A stretch of 64,000 nt of DNA from Chaetoderma sp. LZ-2023a (GCA_034401795.1 CM067374.1:100138813-100202812); one strand, 5' to 3'; numbered from the stretch's first letter, positions 28,430 through 40,193 are shown. A program made the numbers and translations. The notes: generated from the sequence alone by a model not told the origin.

Positions 28430-29345
28430 AATTGTATGAGCATTATTTTCATACCAGTGCGTGTTCTGTCTTGCCACCCACCTTCATTTCTATCTTCCTT
28501 CAGAGTACAATTTATTGGAACATCCACTAATGAATAATAGCGTCACGTTTCCAAGATGAAACAATCAACGATCATCGGCCCTCGCACTTTCGTAATTTGC
28601 TTCGGATAATTTTAGTCCAGATCAATGGGAGCGATGAAAATTCATAGTTTACGCGATCAACCGTCCCTGTGCCAAAATGTGGAGCAAATTGTATCAATAA
28701 TTTCTGAGGAATAATCGAGGACAAGCAGATATAGAACAAATTGATAGATACTCCAATTCTGGTGATTGGACGTGTGCAAATATCAAAGACATTCACTACA
28801 TCTGTTTACATATATGCACAACCTTCATCGACGTGGACTAATACCATGCTCAATAATTAATATTTATTGATCAAAGATCAATTTGAAGATCACTGCTAAA
28901 GCAAATTACGCAGGTGAAAATACAAACTTCCTTCTGTAAATGGATGTGCGTGCAGATGCGAAGAGCAAGCGGGAGACATTGTTCTATTGTCCAACATTTG
29001 CACGTGGGTATGTATCTATATTCAGCTTGCTTTGTTCAATAGTATTTACTCTAGAGATATATGGATCGATTGCGCTAATGCCTAACACCCTGATGGGTAA
29101 AAACATAGAGGTGGCCTTTAAATGCTTTACAGTTAACAGTCTTGAACAGACACCTGCATCCGGAGACAGATAATGGTGGTTCTGTAAGAAGGCTGGGCGT
29201 ATGACCACCAAGCCCCGTCTTATTGAAGCACCATCACTTGGTCAAAACCTGCAATTCAAAGTGTTACATTGAGTCACCATCTGTCTTTAGTGACCAGTTT
29301 GTGATAGTGTTTCATTATTGCAGATTTGCTGTATTATTTTAGCAA
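28430..29345. other. Intergenic DNA, no gene seen
   Basis: Open frames are under 80 codons on both strands, with no motif or repeat structure of note. Confidence 0.5.
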
Positions 29346-29349
29346 TGGA

Positions 29350-29600
29350 GTAATTGAGTTTTAGCCATCATCCGCCAATCTCTAGCTAAGCTCTGTCCAC
29401 GCTTTTGCCGTGTTGGGATTGATCGATCCATCCACTCCCTGAATCTCAATTTCCAGAAAACTATAGTCCATACAGGTAGGCTGTTGAATATTTTAAAACT
29501 AATTTGACTGGGTACTGTTGCTGCATATTGCAGCAAACAGCGCTCAGTCAAATTACTTTCAAAGTATTCAACAGAATGTTTATTAAATAGTCAAGACGTT
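29350..29600 (+). mobile_element. MITE-H copy 6, right part missing
   Basis: Left block and complete hairpin are present (GTTGAATATTTTAAAACTAA against its complement around a GCATATTGC loop). It stops after GTTTATTAAATAG. Confidence 0.8.
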
Positions 29601-30062
29601 TTTTTACTGATATGAGTGTTAAAGGCTTAAGGCCTTGCCATACCTATAATATCCAGGCATATCAAAGAGAAAATGTTCATTCAATATGACCAAACCACTG
29701 ATAGACCGACACTACATGGACTATAAAAAGTGGCCACTAATGACCGGTTATCGGTTAATGCAACCCAATCATTATTATAAAAATATAATGGTAGTTCATT
29801 GCAAACCTGCCAGCATTTTGTTCCCTTATACAGGTGTCTAGAAAGTTTTTGACTATGCAAATATGATACCGTAGATAGCGGAACCAAGTAGAAACAAAAG
29901 GGAAATAACCAATTTTACAGTAGAAACATTTCCGGAGCTTAACAGAATTACAGAAAGTAAGGAATGTCATCTGAAACCGCAATGGCACAGCCATTTCATT
30001 TCAGGTTATATTAGCGATGCTACGTTGTGTGATGGTATCGGTTTATGTAGATGCAATTCATC

Positions 30063-30421
30063 TTTCCAGTTTATCCATCGATCATCTGACGTCATATGAC
30101 GTCATAATTAACTAAGTGGTGTGTTTGATGGCGTCTTAATCATTACGTCATGAATGATTCGATATAGTCCGTCTTTAACGCTTAATAGTCCGACACGTTG
30201 TACGAATTGTATGTCTTTACTCTTTAATACATATTCTGTGAATATTTTGAAATTAACTTAACTGGAGCCCAGTCAAATTAGTTTCAAAATATTCAACAGC
30301 TTACATGTATAGTTTTCTAGAAAATAATAGTCAGAGAGTTCAGAAATCGATCGATCCCAACACGGACGTGGTGTGGGTGGAGCTTAGATTGAGACAGGCA
30401 GGACATAGCTAAAGGTGGAAT
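30063..30421 (-). mobile_element. MITE-H copy 7
   Basis: Starts CCAGTTTATCC and ends CTAAAGGTGGAAT. Two CRE-like palindromes stand together, CTGACGTCATATGACGTCAT, at about 30087-30106. Much of one hairpin arm is missing. Confidence 0.82.
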
Positions 30422-30747
30422 GGCCCGTTGCTGCGACACGTTACCCTCTATTATAATATTTCAGGACATCTAGACGATCGCTGATCTGATATGCGGTAAA
30501 TAGCTAATAAAACGGAAACATAATAGGACAATAAGAATATACAAATTGCATTGATCTAATGAAGACATTAATGTTTATATTATTGGTATGCAAAACAATT
30601 GTTGATTATTATCTTTTGATTAAATTCTCATTTTCAAACTCGTCTCTAATCACCTGTAAAATAAGTGTTATTCAAAGTGTTATTATTAATGTTAGCAACA
30701 ACTTTCAGCGCTGCTGTCTTCAGTGCTTTGGGTGTATCAACTTAGAG

Positions 30748-30968
30748 GAATCCAGTTTCAGCTATGTCCGTCCATCTCTATCTAAGCACCACCCACATTT
30801 TACCCGTGTTGGGAACGATCGAACCCTGCACTCTGTGAATCTCAATTTCCACAAAACTATACAGATAAGCTGTTGAATATATTGAAACTAATTTGACTTG
30901 GTGCTCTTGCTGCATATGGCAGCAATAGCGCCCAATCAAATTAGTTTCAATATATTCAACATAATATG
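30748..30968 (+). mobile_element. MITE-H copy 8, left half plus hairpin
   Basis: Starts GAGGAATCCAGTTTCAGC. The hairpin is nearly perfect around GCATATGGC. The copy ends after the second arm at CAACATAATATGG. Confidence 0.8.
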
Positions 30969-31554
30969 GTACTGTGGATAGCGGAAACGAGCAGACACAA
31001 AAAGGAAATAACCAATTTTACAATAGAAACATTTCCGGAGGTTAACAGAAAGTAAGGCCTATCATCCGAAACCGCGATAGCTCAGCCATTTCATTCCCGG
31101 TTATATTACTGATGCTAAGATGTGTAATTCCATTCGAACACTCTATGTGACTGTATCGGTTTATTTAGATGCAATTGTTGTGACATATGACGTCTATTCA
31201 AATATTTCAGGACATCGAGACGATCGCTGATCTGATATGCACTAAATAGCTAATAAAACGAAAACATGATAAGAACATGAGATACAAATTACATAGCTCT
31301 AATCAAGATGTTTGTATTATTGGTGTACAAAGTGACACGTAAATTGTCATCTTTTGATTAAATTGTCATTTCCTAGCTTTTCTCTAATAATATTTCAACC
31401 ACGTGTTATGCAACTGTTATTATCAATATTAGCAAATACTTCCAGAAACAATGCTGTCTTCAATGATTTGCGTTTGTCAAAATTATGTATGCTTGTGCGT
31501 CATCTGGTCTGCTGGATTGATAGCTGGTTAATGATAATGGGCAAGCATCTCAAT

Positions 31555-31945
31555 GGACCTTTCTATTTTAAGCTATGCCCCGCCCATCACTAGCTAAGCT
31601 CCACCCACACCTCGCTGTGTTTGGATTGATCGATCCCCGAATGCCCTAGCTATCAATTTCCTGAAAACTATACAGGGAAGCTGTTGAATATTTTGTAACT
31701 AATTAGACTGGGTGCTGTTGCTGCCATAGGCAGCAACAGCGCCAAGTCAAATTAGTTTCAAAATATTCAACAGAATATTTTTTAAATAGTAAAAGCAAAC
31801 AATTTGTACAACAGCCCATAGACCGTCATCAAATATGCGTTCGTGACGTACTTATCGACGCCAACCATGATGTCATTCATTATGATGTCATTGTACACAG
31901 CACGCAGTTCATTATGACGTCATATGATGGGTGGGTACTCTGGAA
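31555..31945 (+). mobile_element. MITE-H copy 9
   Basis: Near full length, with hairpin arms around GCCATAGGC and TGACGTCA at about 31913. It is the left part of a segment duplicated at 34447-35007. Confidence 0.85.
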
Positions 31946-32107
31946 AGGTGAATTACGCACTTGAGTGCAATGCAATAACACAACATCATTTTCAATAACA
32001 TTATGAAAAGTGAAAACGTATGTCATAAAGGAAACTGTCAGATATTTATCAGTGGGTTGTCAGAATATTTGCTTTGTTAGACTCAATCATTCATGACTTG
32101 ATATATA
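31555..32107 (+). repeat. Dispersed duplication, first copy
   Basis: MITE-H copy 9 plus about 160 bases (GTGCAATGCAATAACACAAC ... GTTGTCAGAATATTTG) recur at 34447-35007. The similarity stops at the foldback element at 32108. Confidence 0.75.
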
Positions 32108-32491
32108 TGGAGCAGGTGGTTTATTCATAAAGAATTCAGCTCCTTGTAAATTTCAGGGTCTATTGCATCAATACCACACACTGGCTATGGGAGGGGGTCA
32201 GGGCTGATATTCTATCCACTAAATGACCACTGTCTCTAAGTGCATAACCATGTGTTCCTTTTATGAATATATACTTTTCGTTGTCACAGCTAACAAAATA
32301 TGCGGTGGTGCTGTTATCGAGATGGTTAGTACAAAAGCCTGTTCGACTCGAGTATATAAGTAAGTATATAAGTAAGTATATATATAGAATATCAGCCCTG
32401 ACCCCCTCCCCTAGCCAGTGTGTTATATTGATGCAATAGACCCTAAAATTGACAAGGAGCTGAATTCTTTGTGAATAAACCACCTGCTCCA
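32108..32491. mobile_element. Foldback element with arms of about 107 bp
   Basis: TGGAGCAGGTGGTTTATTCA at the left returns as its complement at the right, and the match continues to GCTGATATTCTAT (left) and ATAGAATATCAGC (right). The arms are about 32108-32214 and 32385-32491, with a 170-base centre. No coding capacity; a MITE-like or hairpin element of unknown superfamily. Confidence 0.85.
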
Positions 32492-32588
32492 TCAAGATAA
32501 TATCAGCTTGGTTTATCATTTCATTATCAGAGAATTCACTTGCAAATTTCCGTATGCAACGCATACACACGACGTGGTAGTAAATGGA

Positions 32589-32919
32589 GGATTCTAGTTT
32601 ATTCATCAATCATATGACGCCATAATCAAATAATTGATGAGTAGGCTGACATTATAATCAATTACGTCATGAATGACGCAGACGTATATAAGTTCGTCAC
32701 GAAGGAATAATTGATGATGGATTAAGTGTTGTTGTACGAATTGTAACATAGGCAGCAAGAGCAACCAGTCAAATTATTTTCAAAATATTCAACAGCTTAC
32801 ATGCATAGTTTTCTGGAAATTGAGATTCAGAGAGTACACGGATCGATTGAGAGCAACACGGCCAAAACGTGGCTGTGGTTTAGCTAAAGATGGGCGGGGA
32901 ATAGCTAAAACGGGATTCC
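32589..32919 (-). mobile_element. MITE-H copy 10
   Basis: Ends GATTCTAGTTTATTC and CTAAAACGGGATTC. The hairpin is reduced to one arm, and the CRE-like sites are mutated (ATGACGCCAT). Confidence 0.8.
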
Positions 32920-33579
32920 TCTATTGTCAGATCTTTATCATTCAGTTGTTAGAGCATTGACGTGATGGGACACATTTTCAATGCTACTCTATTATCCTTG
33001 TTATATCATAAATGTGCAAATAAATTGGATTTTGTTCCTACAAATCTAAGAAATTTAGTTGCAACGTATCAATTCATTTAGAATATGTTTCTTGTAGTAC
33101 ACAGGCATACAGCACAGAAATATCTAATATTTTATGAGACCAATATGATCATGTCAAATACTTGATTATACATATTTCATTCAGCTTTGTAAAATAGAAA
33201 TTAGAAAAATTCGAGTTGTCTGTTTTCGACCAGTATTCAAATCGTGAGTTTTGCATCTGGTTGAAAAGCTTTGCACTCCGCAACGACATATTGGATAGTG
33301 GGACTATGCGCCTACTTGATATCAAGATGATTCAAATAATTTTAAATTAGCCAATGATGGGAAATCCTAAAGAAAATATTTTTCCTGATAGGTATGATTT
33401 TTCAAAATAATTGATCGAAACTAATTTCAAATATCAGGCATTAATGTACAATGGAACCTAAATATGGATGGGAATGTACTGATACCCTTACCAAACATTG
33501 GCACACTATGTACACAGTCCAAAAGGAATTGGTGGCATGTAACGAAATCAATGTCTATTGAAATGCTTATACAAGGATT
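32920..33579. other. Intergenic DNA, no gene seen
   Basis: AT-rich, no open frame above 60 codons outside the next repeat. Confidence 0.5.
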
Positions 33580-33870
33580 CGTGGCATTGCGGTATTTTGG
33601 CATTTACAGAGAATCAAACCCACAACCGGTAAAAGCGCCAAGCATCCTAGGTCACAAACGTGTCCACCACACCAACGTGGCATTCCGGTATTTTGGCATT
33701 TACAGAGAATCGAATCCACAAGCGGCAAAAGCGCCAAGTATCCTAGGTCACAAACGTGTCCACCACACCAACGTGGCATTACGGTATTTTTGGCATCTAC
33801 AGAGAATCGAACCGACAATCGGAAAAGCGCCAAGCATCCTAGGTCACAAACACGTCCACCACACCAACGC
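33580..33870 (-). repeat. Three tandem tRNA-like SINE heads
   Basis: Three units of about 95 bases. On the minus strand each reads GTTGGTGTGGTGGACACG, then CCTAGGATGCTTGGCGC, then a B-box-like GTGGATTCGATTC. The first part matches an A box (TGGTGTGGTGG), with A-to-B spacing close to that of a tRNA. The acceptor and T arms do not pair well, so these are tRNA-derived repeats and not tRNA genes. The 155-codon plus-strand frame across them is spurious. Confidence 0.7.
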
Positions 33871-33935
33871 CGCAAGACTAGGATGCTTGGCACTTTCGCC
33901 GGTTATGAGTTCGATTCCCTGTCAATACTGAAATA
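33869..33935 (+). repeat. Fourth tRNA-like unit, inverted and partial
   Basis: Carries CTAGGATGCTTGGCAC and GAGTTCGATTCCCTGTC on the plus strand, head-to-head with the three minus-strand units. Its B box is the best preserved of the four. Confidence 0.65.
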
Positions 33936-34446
33936 GTGAGAACGTAGTAGAAGATACAGGGACAGGCTGTATGTCTGCACACACTACGAGCTTGGATTGA
34001 TGTATTAATATAGCCAGAGTATCTTGACTGCATGATGAACATTGTGATGTAAAAAAAAGCCTCGTGGCAGACAGCATAACGCGAATTGTGAAATTAGGAT
34101 AAGATTGTGTTTATATGACTGAACTCATACATTCAAAGGTCATGTGTCTGATGAACTCACATGATTTCAATATTATGAACGTTTTCAGCAGGAGCTCAAA
34201 GCTGTTTTTTCCAAAGATAATGTTGGATGACTAACCAAGATAAGGGAAACTTAATGGTGTATCTGATAGCTCTTGTCAAGGAGCAAATGTTATGCTAATT
34301 GGTGGATATGCAAATGTTTAGATTATCCAATATCCATTACAAGGAATAGTTCACATGAATAAGCATAGCTTCGTGAGCTGTGAAGTGGAGAACACTTGTC
34401 ATAGAAATGTGTATCCGGCATGTAATCACTAATATGCTTTCACAGC
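33936..34446. other. Intergenic DNA, no gene seen
   Basis: Nothing recognisable on either strand. Confidence 0.5.
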
Positions 34447-34832
34447 GGAGGAGTCCAGTTTTATCTGGGGCCCGCCCATCTCTAGCTGCTCTCCACATAC
34501 GCCTTGCTCGTGTTGGCATCAAGCGATCTCTGAACTATAAGAATCTCAATTTCCAGTAACCTATGCAGGTAAGCTGTTGCATACTTTGAAACTAATTCGA
34601 CTGGGTGCTGTTGCTGGCTATGACAGCAACAGCGTCCAGTAAAATTGGTTTCAAAATATTCAACAGCATGTTTATTAGATAGTAGAAACATATAATCCAC
34701 ACAATCTGTCGGACTATTAAGAGTTAAGGACGGGCCAAATATAATCATTTATGACGTAATTATTATGATGTCATCCTCCACGCCACGTAGCTGATTATAA
34801 CGTCATATGACGTCAGATGATAGATGGATACT
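34447..34832 (+). mobile_element. MITE-H copy 11
   Basis: Starts GAGGAGTCCAGTTTTATC. A good hairpin surrounds GGCTATGAC. Ends after CGTCATATGACGTCAGATGA, with the CRE-like site at about 34808. Confidence 0.85.
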
Positions 34833-35007
34833 GTGAGAAGGTTTTTTTTACACATTCTACACATGGGTGCAATGCAATAAAACAATGTCATTTTCAATAA
34901 CATTATAGAAAGTGAAAACGTATCACACAAAGGAAATTCTAAGGTATTAATCGTTGGGTTGTCAGAATATTTGTTTAGTGGACGCAATCATTTATGGCTT
35001 GATGTAT
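34447..35007 (+). repeat. Dispersed duplication, second copy
   Basis: Matches 31555-32107 (MITE-H plus the GTGCAATGCAATAAAACAAT block) without the foldback element. Confidence 0.75.
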
Positions 35008-35120
35008 ACGTCTATGGCAACAACAGCACCCAGTCAAATTAATTTCAAAATATTCAACAGAATGTTTATTAAATAGCAAAGACATACAATTCGCGCAACT
35101 TGACGGACTGTTAAAGGAAA
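35008..35120 (+). mobile_element. MITE-H fragment (second hairpin arm)
   Basis: GGCAACAACAGCACCCAGTC through CAGAATGTTTATTAAATAGC and on to CTTGACGGACTGTTAA. Confidence 0.75.
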
Positions 35121-35323
35121 GGACCAGGGAACTAATAAATGCTCTTGAACGATAGATTTAGATAATAATCAACATATAGCCACAAGTAAAAACACAAATA
35201 AATCAGAATAATTTGAAAGAAATTATCGAAGCGTTGACCAAGTAACTTGTACTAACAAATAACACGTGTCTGTAAAGAAAGCCTTTTGATGGTCTCCTAA
35301 GACACTTTAATTGAGGAATCCAG

Positions 35324-35470
35324 TTTATCAGTCAATCATATGACGTCATAATGAGCTACGTCACATGTAGGCTGACGTCATGATCAATTACCACCTATAT
35401 TGTTCGTCATTAACGCTTAATAGTCCGACAAATTGTACGAATTGTATGTCTTTACTATTTAATAAACATA
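35324..35470 (-). mobile_element. MITE-H fragment (right end)
   Basis: Starts GAGGAATCCAGTTTATC, with intact TGACGTCA near 35343 and 35373, and ends at TTTAATAAACA before the hairpin. Confidence 0.8.
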
Positions 35471-35895
35471 TCCTATTCACTTAAAACCTATGCATAACAT
35501 AGTAGCTTTGTAGCATGCCGTTAAACGATATCGAGCCTTTAGCGGCTAAATGATGATAGTTTTCTCAAGTCTAAGAAGGCTCACATGATTTACTGCTGAA
35601 CAAATCGCAAACAACGTAAGCTCTGCGTCTTGGTATATATACTCAAACATAGAGGTGTCTTTCATAATTTACCAACGTAGTGCAAACGCAAACATACAAA
35701 TAGGCTGATGAATATTTTGAACCTAATTTAGAAGAATCTGGAAGCTGTTGTTGCCTGGTAAGTATCACATAATAAGTAACGTACTGTCTTGTTACTTTAC
35801 ATGACATCGCACGCTATTACTTGAGGCGACAACAGGACGGCTACTGTAGGCCAACATTAACACGATGTTAACTATCTGATTGCTGCAAGCCACCA

Positions 35896-35978
35896 GAATA
35901 TTTTGAGAACAATTTGACTGAAAGTTGTTGGTGCCTAGGCCACCAACAACTTTCAGTCAAATTGTTCTCAAAATATTC
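35896..35978. repeat. 83-bp almost perfect palindrome
   Basis: GAATATTTTGAGAACAATTT, GACTGAAAGTTGTTGG and the centre GCCTAGGC are followed by their exact complement; one extra base sits beside the centre. It is the MITE-H hairpin core with a different stem sequence. Unlike other copies, both arms carry the same changes. Confidence 0.92.
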
Positions 35979-36212
35979 AGCGCACTCAGAGCTAAACCCT
36001 ATTGCAAATGCAATCTGCAGAAATTCAGGCAGGCAGATAGTTACAAAGCAAATCATTGCAATACACATACGGGAATATGCATGGCGTTGAACGCTGTGGA
36101 ATTTATATATCATAAACTATCAGTACAATACCACATTTGAGTTAAGATTGACATCCCTTTAAGATACATTAACTGTATACAAGAATATCCTTGACGTAAG
36201 CCACATGGAATG

Positions 36213-36556
36213 GAGGGATCCAATCTGTCACTAGAGTTCATGGCTTCATACTCAGTTACGTCACATGTAGGCTCACATCACAATACATAATGACGTATCT
36301 AGCCCCGCCATGAACATTGAAAATGTCCGACATGTCTACGAATCGCATGTCTTTGATGGATGTATTATTTAATAAATATGCTTTTGAATATTTTGAAACT
36401 AGTTTGGCTGGGCGATATATTCAACTGCTTACCTGTATGCTGCCTCGAAATTGGGGGTCTGGAACTTTGATTCAAAGTATATAAATGTTTTCCGGGAAGA
36501 GAAAATTGGGCGTAGCTTGGCCAGAAATGGGCGTGACATAGCTAGGAATGGGTCCC
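36213..36556 (-). mobile_element. MITE-H copy, diverged
   Basis: Ends GGGATCCAATCTGTC and AGCTAGGAATGGGTCCC. Only one hairpin arm remains, and CRE-like sites are degraded. Confidence 0.7.
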
Positions 36557-36572
36557 TTTATTGCGTCCTTGA

Positions 36573-36696
36573 AATACTACCCTAATAACGCAGCTTACTC
36601 GGCCGATGCTGGGCCCTACCAGGCCGATACTCAAAGTATCGGCGCGATATCATCCCGACACCGGCCCAGTAAGCTGCGTTATCCTGATAATAGTAT
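36573..36696. repeat. Nested inverted repeat
   Basis: Outer arms of about 27 bases (AATACTA..CTAATAACGCAG and its complement ending TAGTAT) enclose GGCCGATACT / AGTATCGGC, a second hairpin. The element is GC-rich against its surroundings; it may be a tiny foldback transposon. Confidence 0.75.
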
Positions 36697-36699
36697 AGG

Positions 36700-37280
36700 T
36701 CCATTGCATGCTTTTCTAGATAAGACATACCGATCGAGTATGCGCAGAATATGCACTATGTTGAAACAGGGGAATCTGGACGCATTTGAATTAGCACATA
36801 TTGTCCCAGTTTGTGATGCACCTTATCTCAACTCACAACCTGATAACAGAATTGTAAATATCAATGAGGTAATGCTTCCATTGTGATTAAAATCCACCTG
36901 TCTCCACGCAAAACCAGGAATTTCGTTTGGAAAGTGAATTGTTTTATTTTGATTCTAATACATTAGCTAACTCTCAGAAGCGGAATCTAACATCGGAAAC
37001 GCCATACAATAGACGCGGGAATGGAAAGTGGCAAACTAATAATTAATGCCTGATATGTTGGAGAAGCTGGTTTTTATATGTAATGGATTGTATTCATACT
37101 TGCTTATGCGCCATAGTCATTGGCAATCTGTATTGTGTATTCGTGCCATTATTTCCAGTATCACCTATCAGCATATGTGGAGGGAGCCGGAAATGCAGGT
37201 AAATGAGAAGACAGCTTCATCAATACGACGTCCGTAAAATCCGCGGTGGTCTAGTCAAGAAAATGCTCTCTATGAGTAAT
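36700..37280. other. Intergenic DNA, no gene seen
   Basis: Only short open frames; no motif. Confidence 0.5.
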
Positions 37281-37287
37281 GCTCATG

Positions 37288-37289
37288 AG

Positions 37290-37354
<65 letters not shown>

Positions 37355-37437
37355 GGGGGAAAGGAGGGGGAGATGATGTGTGAGAGAGAGAGAGAGAGAG
37401 CGCGAGAGAGAGAGAGAGAGAGAGCGAGCGCGAGAGC

Positions 37438-37476
<39 letters not shown>
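37288..37476. repeat. (GA)n microsatellite
   Basis: Long GA runs broken by AGATGATGTGTG and by GCGC variants. It ends about 260 bases before the retroelement. Confidence 0.97.
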
Positions 37477-37764
37477 GTATCACCTCTATGCCATATTACG
37501 AAAATATGTAATCATTGTTTAAAATATGCAGCACACCACTAATGCGTTTGCCTAGAACGCTTCAGTCTGAGAATTATGAGCATGAGCAGATTTTGTCATG
37601 GAAAACGATACTAATTATTACATGTGGATTCAAAAGTTTAGTGAGGCAGGTGCATCTATATCATTCATATCATAGAAACATGCAGCGAACTCACGCCCAA
37701 ACTGTATAGTGAGCTTAATTCTATACCGTCTCCATTCAGCGACGACTCCCTCGACCAAGAAGTA

Positions 37765-38334
37765 GTGTCATACGATGGATACCCAGCTCACATGCTCACT
37801 GACTATGCCAGAAATTCACAAGCGGAATCAGCAACTCCGCAATGTAACCTGTTTTTGCCTGTCAGTGAGGGCACCTTTCGGGATGCCTCACAGGCGGGAA
37901 CAGAGTTTAGAACTATATCGGATGTCCGCGACAGGCCAACTCCATCAGGGCCGAATCGTGGACGATCACGACATGGACCCGATTACGGGCACACCCACAA
38001 TCCTTCAGACTACTATCGTTCACCCGTGTCATCTACGGAAACAATATGGCAGGGTGACAATCCATATCATAGACAACCTCCCGCGCCGCCCCCATCAAAT
38101 ACATCACTATATTCGAGGGGAACACCATGGTATCATCGGGAGGAATCGGCACCACCTTTTCAGCAGTACGTCAGTCATGCTACACACCACGACTGCCAGC
38201 CGACTCCACCACCACCATATGAGGAAATCAGTCCTCACCTCGAGAAGAACGTCCGCATAATCTTCATGATATTCCGCCTCTTGTCCATGGACCCATGCCG
38301 GTTTATGGCTCTACAATGGGGCGGGATTCACTAG
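37765..38334 (+). pseudogene. Ty3 gag, N-terminal disordered part (fossil)
   Basis: Pro/Ser/His-rich sequence with a TPPPPYEEI stretch that resembles a PPxY late domain of retroelement gag proteins. No folded domain. Part of the fossil retroelement. Confidence 0.55.
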
Positions 38335-38346
38335 ATTGGAGTATGC

Positions 38347-39027
38347 ATGTTCTCGCATTGGCATCGCCGGGTGACACCAACACCACTGTCACCACCACCT
38401 GCACAACGACCAGCATCAGAATATTCATCAGTCTCCCAGATACCACCACCGCCCAGCTTTCAACCACTTCATTCTTCCCGTGGTCTTGGCCGAGTCATTC
38501 TCCCTCCCGAATTTAGTTGGGAGAGCGAGTGGACCAATTATAAAATACAGTTCGAGATTATAAGTCGAACTAACCACTGGAACGATCAGCAGATGGGTGA
38601 ATATCCCACCGCAAAGATTTCCGGAAAAGCCTTTCAAGTTCTTATGGATCTCGGGACTGATTATACACCCACTTACACCCAATTGGTACGAGCACTAACC
38701 GAACGATTTGGTGGCACGGCTCTTGGAGAAACGAGCCGCTTACAACTTAAAGATCCCCGACGATGCGTTGGAGAAACTCTACCCGAGCTAGCTAGTCGAA
38801 TCAGGAGACTAGTCACCCACACATATCCTAGCACAAATTTGGAAGGCGTAACGCATCTCCACCTGGACACTTTCATCAATGCGTTAAGCGGTGAAACCGC
38901 TCTGAAAGAAAAAAATATTTCTTGCCAACCACGGGAGTTTGGCCCAATTAACGGCCACCGCAGTTCACATAGAAAACTTTCTGGAACAGGAGAAGAACAA
39001 CCGATGCCAACTTCACCCTATCAATGA
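38347..39027 (+). pseudogene. Ty3 gag, capsid region (fossil)
   Basis: After a Pro-rich lead, the segment from LPPEFSWESEWTNYKIQFEI through YTQLVRALTERFGGTALGE to LASRIRRLVTHTYPS has the helical pattern of retrotransposon gag capsid domains. Confidence 0.8.
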
Positions 39028-39478
39028 AGTAGAGGGTGCAGCTATCGCCACGTCCACCAATGCTCCACCCAGATCATCAACACCTACTGCACCATCACCA
39101 CCGCGAACAATTTCACAGAATTCCAATCAGAACCAAGCGCCTGGAGGAAGGGGGTGTAGCCACAGAGGAGGCTACAACGGAGCCCCGGGGCCCAGGAACC
39201 AGCGCAACAATAACAATAATAGCAACAAGAATGAATGTATGGACGAGATCAATAAACAGATCTCAGCATTGACAAATATAGTAACCACACGCAGCACGAA
39301 CCTCGACACCACTCACTATAGAACAACGAACACCACCAACACTGCACCGCCACCAAACACCTGTTTCGGATGTGGTCATCCAGGTCATTGGAGGGAATGG
39401 TGTCCTAACCAACCTCCATCTATAATGCCTGCCCCTGACCACAACACACCACAACTGGAGAAGCCATTAAACTCTTAG
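38939..39478 (+). pseudogene. Ty3 gag, nucleocapsid region (fossil)
   Basis: CFGCGHPGHWREWCP is a CCHC zinc knuckle, the RNA-binding signature of gag. It is preceded by a Pro/Asn/Gly-rich basic stretch. Confidence 0.85.
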
Positions 39479-40190
39479 GGGCACCAATAGCAGAGGCACC
39501 TCAGTGCCCGTATTTGCTTCCTGGCTCAACTGCGGCCCCCGTACAACAACGTTCAATGGCCAACTATTACCAACCAAATTCAGCTTTTACACGTACACCA
39601 AAACGCATGGCTTCACATATGTCGATGCCTACGATGCATCCCACATCCGCAGCATCCCCCTATATCTCCGCACATAACAAACCTTCTTTCCTTTGTAAAA
39701 CGGCAGTGGTAGGTTGTAGCACCTCCACTGAAACAACGTATTTACAAGCACCACGTCCCGCCACCAAAACACTGAATTCTCGGTGTCCCTTGGTGGTATG
39801 CAAAACACCATCCTGCACAACACCATCTCCCGCATCCACAGACAGCAGCGACTTGGGAGAAATGGTTCACTCCGCCTCGTGGATTCATAAACGCCGTAGA
39901 TGGGGAGACACACGTCCCTAGTGGCGTCATTGTTTCTTCTTGCTTCGCCAAAGCATCCAATGAAGCATTGCAAGAAATGGCTCGTGGTAGAGCTTACCCG
40001 TCATCCTGTATGCACCGCTGTCTACACCAACACTGCAGACCAAGAAACAGCAACATCTCCATCATCATTGCTACCCCAGCTCCGTCTTTGCTACAGCCCT
40101 CACAGCATCAATGACAGCGGACTGGCCCCTTCCTCACTCAGCCATCCACCACATTAAAAGAAGCCATTCAGAAACAGACCGATTATATAC
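39479..40190 (+). other. Retroelement spacer between gag and protease
   Basis: About 0.7 kb with only Thr/Ser/Pro-rich frames of low information. It probably belongs to the gag-pol linker. Confidence 0.4.
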
Positions 40191-40193
40191 AGA

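Larger units (their letters stand above)
29868..31550 (+). repeat. Local tandem duplication, two diverged copies
   Basis: The segment from ATAGCGGAACCAAGTAGAAA (29868) through CATTTCCGGAGCTTAACAGA, GACGATCGCTGATCTGATAT and TCTTTTGATTAAATT recurs from about 30966 to 31490. The first copy contains a reverse MITE-H (30063-30421) and ends in another (30748-30968). At the corresponding point the second copy has only a short CATATGACGTC remnant. No gene seen. Confidence 0.75.

Noticed and set aside
33464-33931. 155-codon frame with three internal repeats, and a minus-strand counterpart
   Set aside because: Both are readings of the tandem tRNA-like SINE heads.
33580-33935. Genuine tRNA genes
   Set aside because: A and B boxes are recognisable, but the acceptor and T stems do not pair and there is no sensible anticodon arm; tRNA-derived repeats fit better.
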